From assembly GCA_025558095.1 (NCBI GenBank), contig JAIVFI010000004.1:868001-932000 (forward strand): DNA of 64,000 bases. Reading direction: 5' to 3'. The notes below the pieces were generated by a model. That model was not told where the DNA came from. It saw only the letters and a program-made list of their open reading frames with translations, and made no database searches. Below, piece after piece: positions 60,924-64,000 of the stretch. The stretch comes from Hyaloraphidium curvatum (lineage: Eukaryota > Monoblepharomycota > Hyaloraphidiomycetes > Hyaloraphidiales > Hyaloraphidiaceae). A program made the translations under genes and the position numbers. Position 1 is the first letter of the stretch; every line of letters begins with the position of its first letter.

Positions 60924-63900
60924 TCAATCGACCATGGCCGCCTCGATCTCCTTCCGCAACTCCACCTCCTTCGCTTTGATCGACTGCAGCCCCTCCCGCG
61001 GCGCCAGAACCTCCAGCTCCGACACCACCGCCTTCTTCCACGCGGCATCCATCGCAGGGGTGCCCTTGATCGCACCGAACAGCTGCCCGAGGCAGCGCAG
61101 TGCGTTCTCCCGTACCGCCGAGTACTTGTAGTCCGCCAGCGCGCGCAGCAGTCCCCGCGCGAGGCGCAGCGCAGACGCGGGGTCCATCACCCGCATCCCG
61201 TCGTTGCAAGTCGCCAGGTCGAGCTTGGGCAGGAAGATCTCGAGGGACTGCAGCACCGCCTGCCGAAGGTTCCACGGCTGCAGCTCGTCGAGGCTGTCGG
61301 CGAGCAGCCCGGCCAGCTCCTTGGCGTGCTCCTCCTGCGTCGCCTTGGCCGTGCCCGCGGGCACGAACGCGGCCCCGTTGGCGGTCCCTTTGGCCTTATC
61401 CGGCGGCGCAACCATGGCGGGAAAGGCCTTGACAAGCGCTTTGTACGACGCCGCGCGGATGAGCAGCGAGAGAGGCGACACCCGCTTGCCCGAAATGGGC
61501 TCCCCCCTCGCGTCCTTCATCTGCACGTCCTCGTCGTCGTCCTCGTCGTCCCCCGCGTCCTTGGCCGCGTCGAACGACACCTCGCGCACGGCGGCGTACC
61601 AGTCCCGCCCCGGGAAGGCCTCGAGAAAGTTCCCCCACTGCTCGATGGCCAGGCGGCGGTATGGCCTGTTGTTCTTCTTGGCCTCGCGCACGAGCACCTT
61701 GAAGATGGCGTCGAGCTTGGCATCGCCCCCGGGCCCGGCAAACGATTCCTTGCCCGCCACCACGACCCCGACCAGGCCCTCGAGCACGGCCTCCTTGCCG
61801 TCCCACGTCCGGCCCGCGATCGCGTCCGTCATCACCTTGACCAGCCCGTCGACGTGCTGCCCCAGCGGGTTCCCCGACGACCCCGCCAGCGCCTTTGCCA
61901 GATCCCGCACCGTCTCCCCCGCCTGCCTCTTGACCCCCCAGCTCGCGCTTCCCCCCACCAGGCCCCCGAGGAGCCCCACCGTCTCGGCCAGGTACATCCG
62001 CAGCGCCGACGACGCCCCCGCCGTGTTGTCCTCCCACACGTCCTTCCACGCCCCCGCCACCTCCTCGTTGGGGTCGTGCATCCCGTAGTACGCCAGCGGC
62101 AGCGCGACGTCCAGGCAGCGCGACTTGAACGCGTCCGAGGAGTGCCGCGAGAGCTCGCGCATGGCAAAGGCGGGCACCAGCCCGGCGTCGGGGTCCTCCC
62201 CGGCGGCGGGGCCGGCGTACATGCCCCTGAGGTCCTCGACGAGCTTGCCCAGCGCGGCGGGGGAGCATGCCGAGCCGAGGTACCCGATGCTCACGGCGTA
62301 GGCCTTGCGGAGGGTCGGGTTGCGGTCGGAGACCATGCCCGCAAGCACCGCACGGAGCAGCGAGTCCGCGTCGGCGGGCTGGATCAGCGAGGGGTGCCGC
62401 ACGACCAGGGTGACGATGAACCGCGCGCACCCGGCCTTGGTGGGCAGGCCGACGCCCTTGCGCGCGATCTGGGCGAGCTTGGGGAGGATGGCGCCGATGT
62501 TGGTCCCGTCGACGTGGTCGACGGCGCCCTCGAGGGCCTGCATGACGGGCGAGCCCTTGGTCGCGCTCAGGCGGGAGCTGTCCAGCTGGTCCTGCGTGAC
62601 GCCGTACTTGTCCGCGTTGAGGGCGAGGTAGTTCATCATCTGCGGCTCGAGGTCCGAGAGCGACTCGAGCAGGACCGTGACGAGGTCGGCAACGTGCGGC
62701 CGGAGCAGGACGGCGCCCTTCTTGCAGAGCTTCATGATCGTCTGCAGCGCGAACGACCGCACGTCCTTGGCCATGTTGGTGAGCCCCTTGTGCAGCATGA
62801 AGGGCAGCACGATGTCCATGATCTTCTGGCCGTCCTTGGGGCTCGACACGGTCGGGTCCGCGAACTTGACCGTCACGCTCGTGAGGGTCTTGCAGGTCGA
62901 CAGCGCCGCGGTCCGCACGGTCTCCTTGATGTCGTCCAGGCACCGGAAGCACATGGTCCAGACCTCGTCCAGGTACGGCTGAAGCTGCTCGATCGAGCGC
63001 CCGTTCATGAGCTCGGCCATGGCTGAGCAGCTCGCCTCGCGGGTGCGCCACAGGCGGTCGCCCATCCCCGCGAGCAGATCCCGCGCGATGGCGTCAAAGT
63101 GCGCGTCGACGGCCTTCTGCGGCTCCTTGACCAGGGCACGCCAGATGTTCTGCATCGCCTCGGCGACCTTGGGATTGGCGTCGAAGCGGTAGCGGAAGAG
63201 CTTGGGCACGAGCGTGGGGAGGTACTGCGAGAGCTCCTCCTCGGCGGCGGCCATGATGGAGGCGATGCCCATCGACGCTCCGCGCCGCGAAGACCAGATG
63301 GCGTTGTGTGAGGCGAGATTCTGGTGAGGGACAGTTCGTTAGTCAACCAATCAAGAGTGCGGAAGAAGGTACTTTCCATAAAGCGATACACGAGCTCAGG
63401 ATTGTTCAAATCCGCGGCCAGAGACAGCACGGACTGGTATGTCGAGATTGCGCCGCCCGAGTCGCCCGGCGCTGACCCCAGGCTGGTCTCGAAAAGTTGC
63501 GTGTCGCCCGTGAGAGTGCCGCCTTCGCCTGCGACCCGCTTCTTGGTGTCGACGAGGGTCCCCATGAGCCCGCGGACGAGCTCGGAGCGGGTGTCCTTGT
63601 CCGCGAGCTCGTAGACCAGGCCGATGCCCTTGGAAGCGACCTCTTGCGTGAACTCTGTGGGTGAAGGCGAACCATTTCGTTACAGCTCGTAGCTGCATTG
63701 GCGTGAAAAGTCACCCACCGTCCCGATCAGTGAGAAGGCTCCTGAACGCCGAGTAGAGCCGTGGCATCCGCTTGCCAAACTCGGGCATCCCCGAGCAATG
63801 CCTCACGACCGCCAGCAGCCACACGCACACTGCCCTGCGCGCAGCCGCCCCGCCCTTGCTCATGATCCCCTCGAGGCTGGCGAAGATGCCGTCAAGCAGC

Positions 63901-64000
63901 GCCGGGTCGCGAGCCGTCCGGTCCGGAGGGGGGAAGGCGACGTCTGGGAGGTCGAGGTGCCGCGCAGCAGTGCTCGAGGACCACCCGCCCGCGACGGCGG
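60924..64000 (-). CDS. ECM29: ECM29 proteasome adaptor, C-terminal part (5' end beyond the right edge)
   Basis: Exons in window: 64000(open)-63719, 63654-63377, 63320-60924. The C-terminal 799 codons are one exon: HEAT repeats with GIASIMAAAEEELSQYLPTL, VPKLFRYRFDANPKVAEAMQ, CFRCLDDIKETVRTAALSTC and MLHKGLTNMAKDVRSF. Upstream, EFTQEVASKGIGLVYELADK, ISTYQSVLSLAADLNNPELV and NLASHNAIWSSRRGAS complete a strong match to Ecm29/KIAA0368, which tethers the 26S proteasome to other structures and checks its assembly. A problem lies at the 63321-63376 intron: homology demands the join YRFM/NLASHN, which needs a GA rather than GT donor, as the nearest GT is four bases downstream and breaks the frame. 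A GTGTAT donor upstream is in phase but removes VYRFM. Confidence 0.9.

Overview
This is nuclear DNA from a GC-rich, intron-bearing eukaryote, most plausibly an early-diverging, chytrid-like (zoosporic) fungus. The fungal signals are a transcription-factor middle-homology-region protein, four fungal-type CBM18 chitin-binding modules in one secreted protein, a Baeyer-Villiger monooxygenase, an SDR and a fungal-style dimeric alpha/beta-barrel protein. Housekeeping genes are UTP5/WDR43-like and ECM29. Introns are GT-AG, mostly 50-79 nt, with a strikingly constant CTGAC-type branch site near the 3' end. The species cannot be fixed from sequence alone. I see no tRNA, rRNA, CRISPR array or intact transposon.

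Layout. 1-6 kb: a long F-box gene running off the left edge (minus), a short F-box-like gene A (plus) and a 7-TM protein. 5.8-12 kb: a small secreted protein, a Ser/Thr-rich GPI-type surface protein, a multi-TM protein and a JmjC oxygenase that diverges from F-box-like gene B over only 77 bp. 14-24 kb: a secreted YiiX-like cysteine-peptidase/beta-propeller protein, an ecto-apyrase, a fungal transcription-factor-like protein and UTP5. 24-34 kb: a GPI-anchored propeller protein, a broken F-box/LRR pseudogene, a 9-exon secreted protein with 4 CBM18 and about 7 SdrD_B-like repeats, and a small Cys-rich secreted protein. 35-43 kb: SDR, lipocalin-like protein, two small proteins, a dimeric-barrel protein with a 19-nt microexon, and a 14-exon BVMO with a 9-nt microexon. 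44-51 kb: a secreted sugar-dehydrogenase-like protein with an NPCBM-like module, the intact F-box/LRR paralog of the pseudogene, and a protein kinase. 51-64 kb: LITAF-like protein, fringe-like glycosyltransferase, MFS transporter, LURP-one/WW fusion, SAM methyltransferase, and ECM29 running off the right edge.

Themes. Much of the window encodes secreted or surface proteins (chitin binding, Thr-rich stalks, propellers, apyrase), as expected for a cell that contacts and digests its surroundings. F-box-like genes form expanding families with paralogs, internal duplications and decay. All gene models were built by hand from reading frames, splice signals and phase matching. Every spliced model listed closes in frame except where a problem is stated (ECM29 intron, kinase N-terminus, mucin-like gene intron 2).
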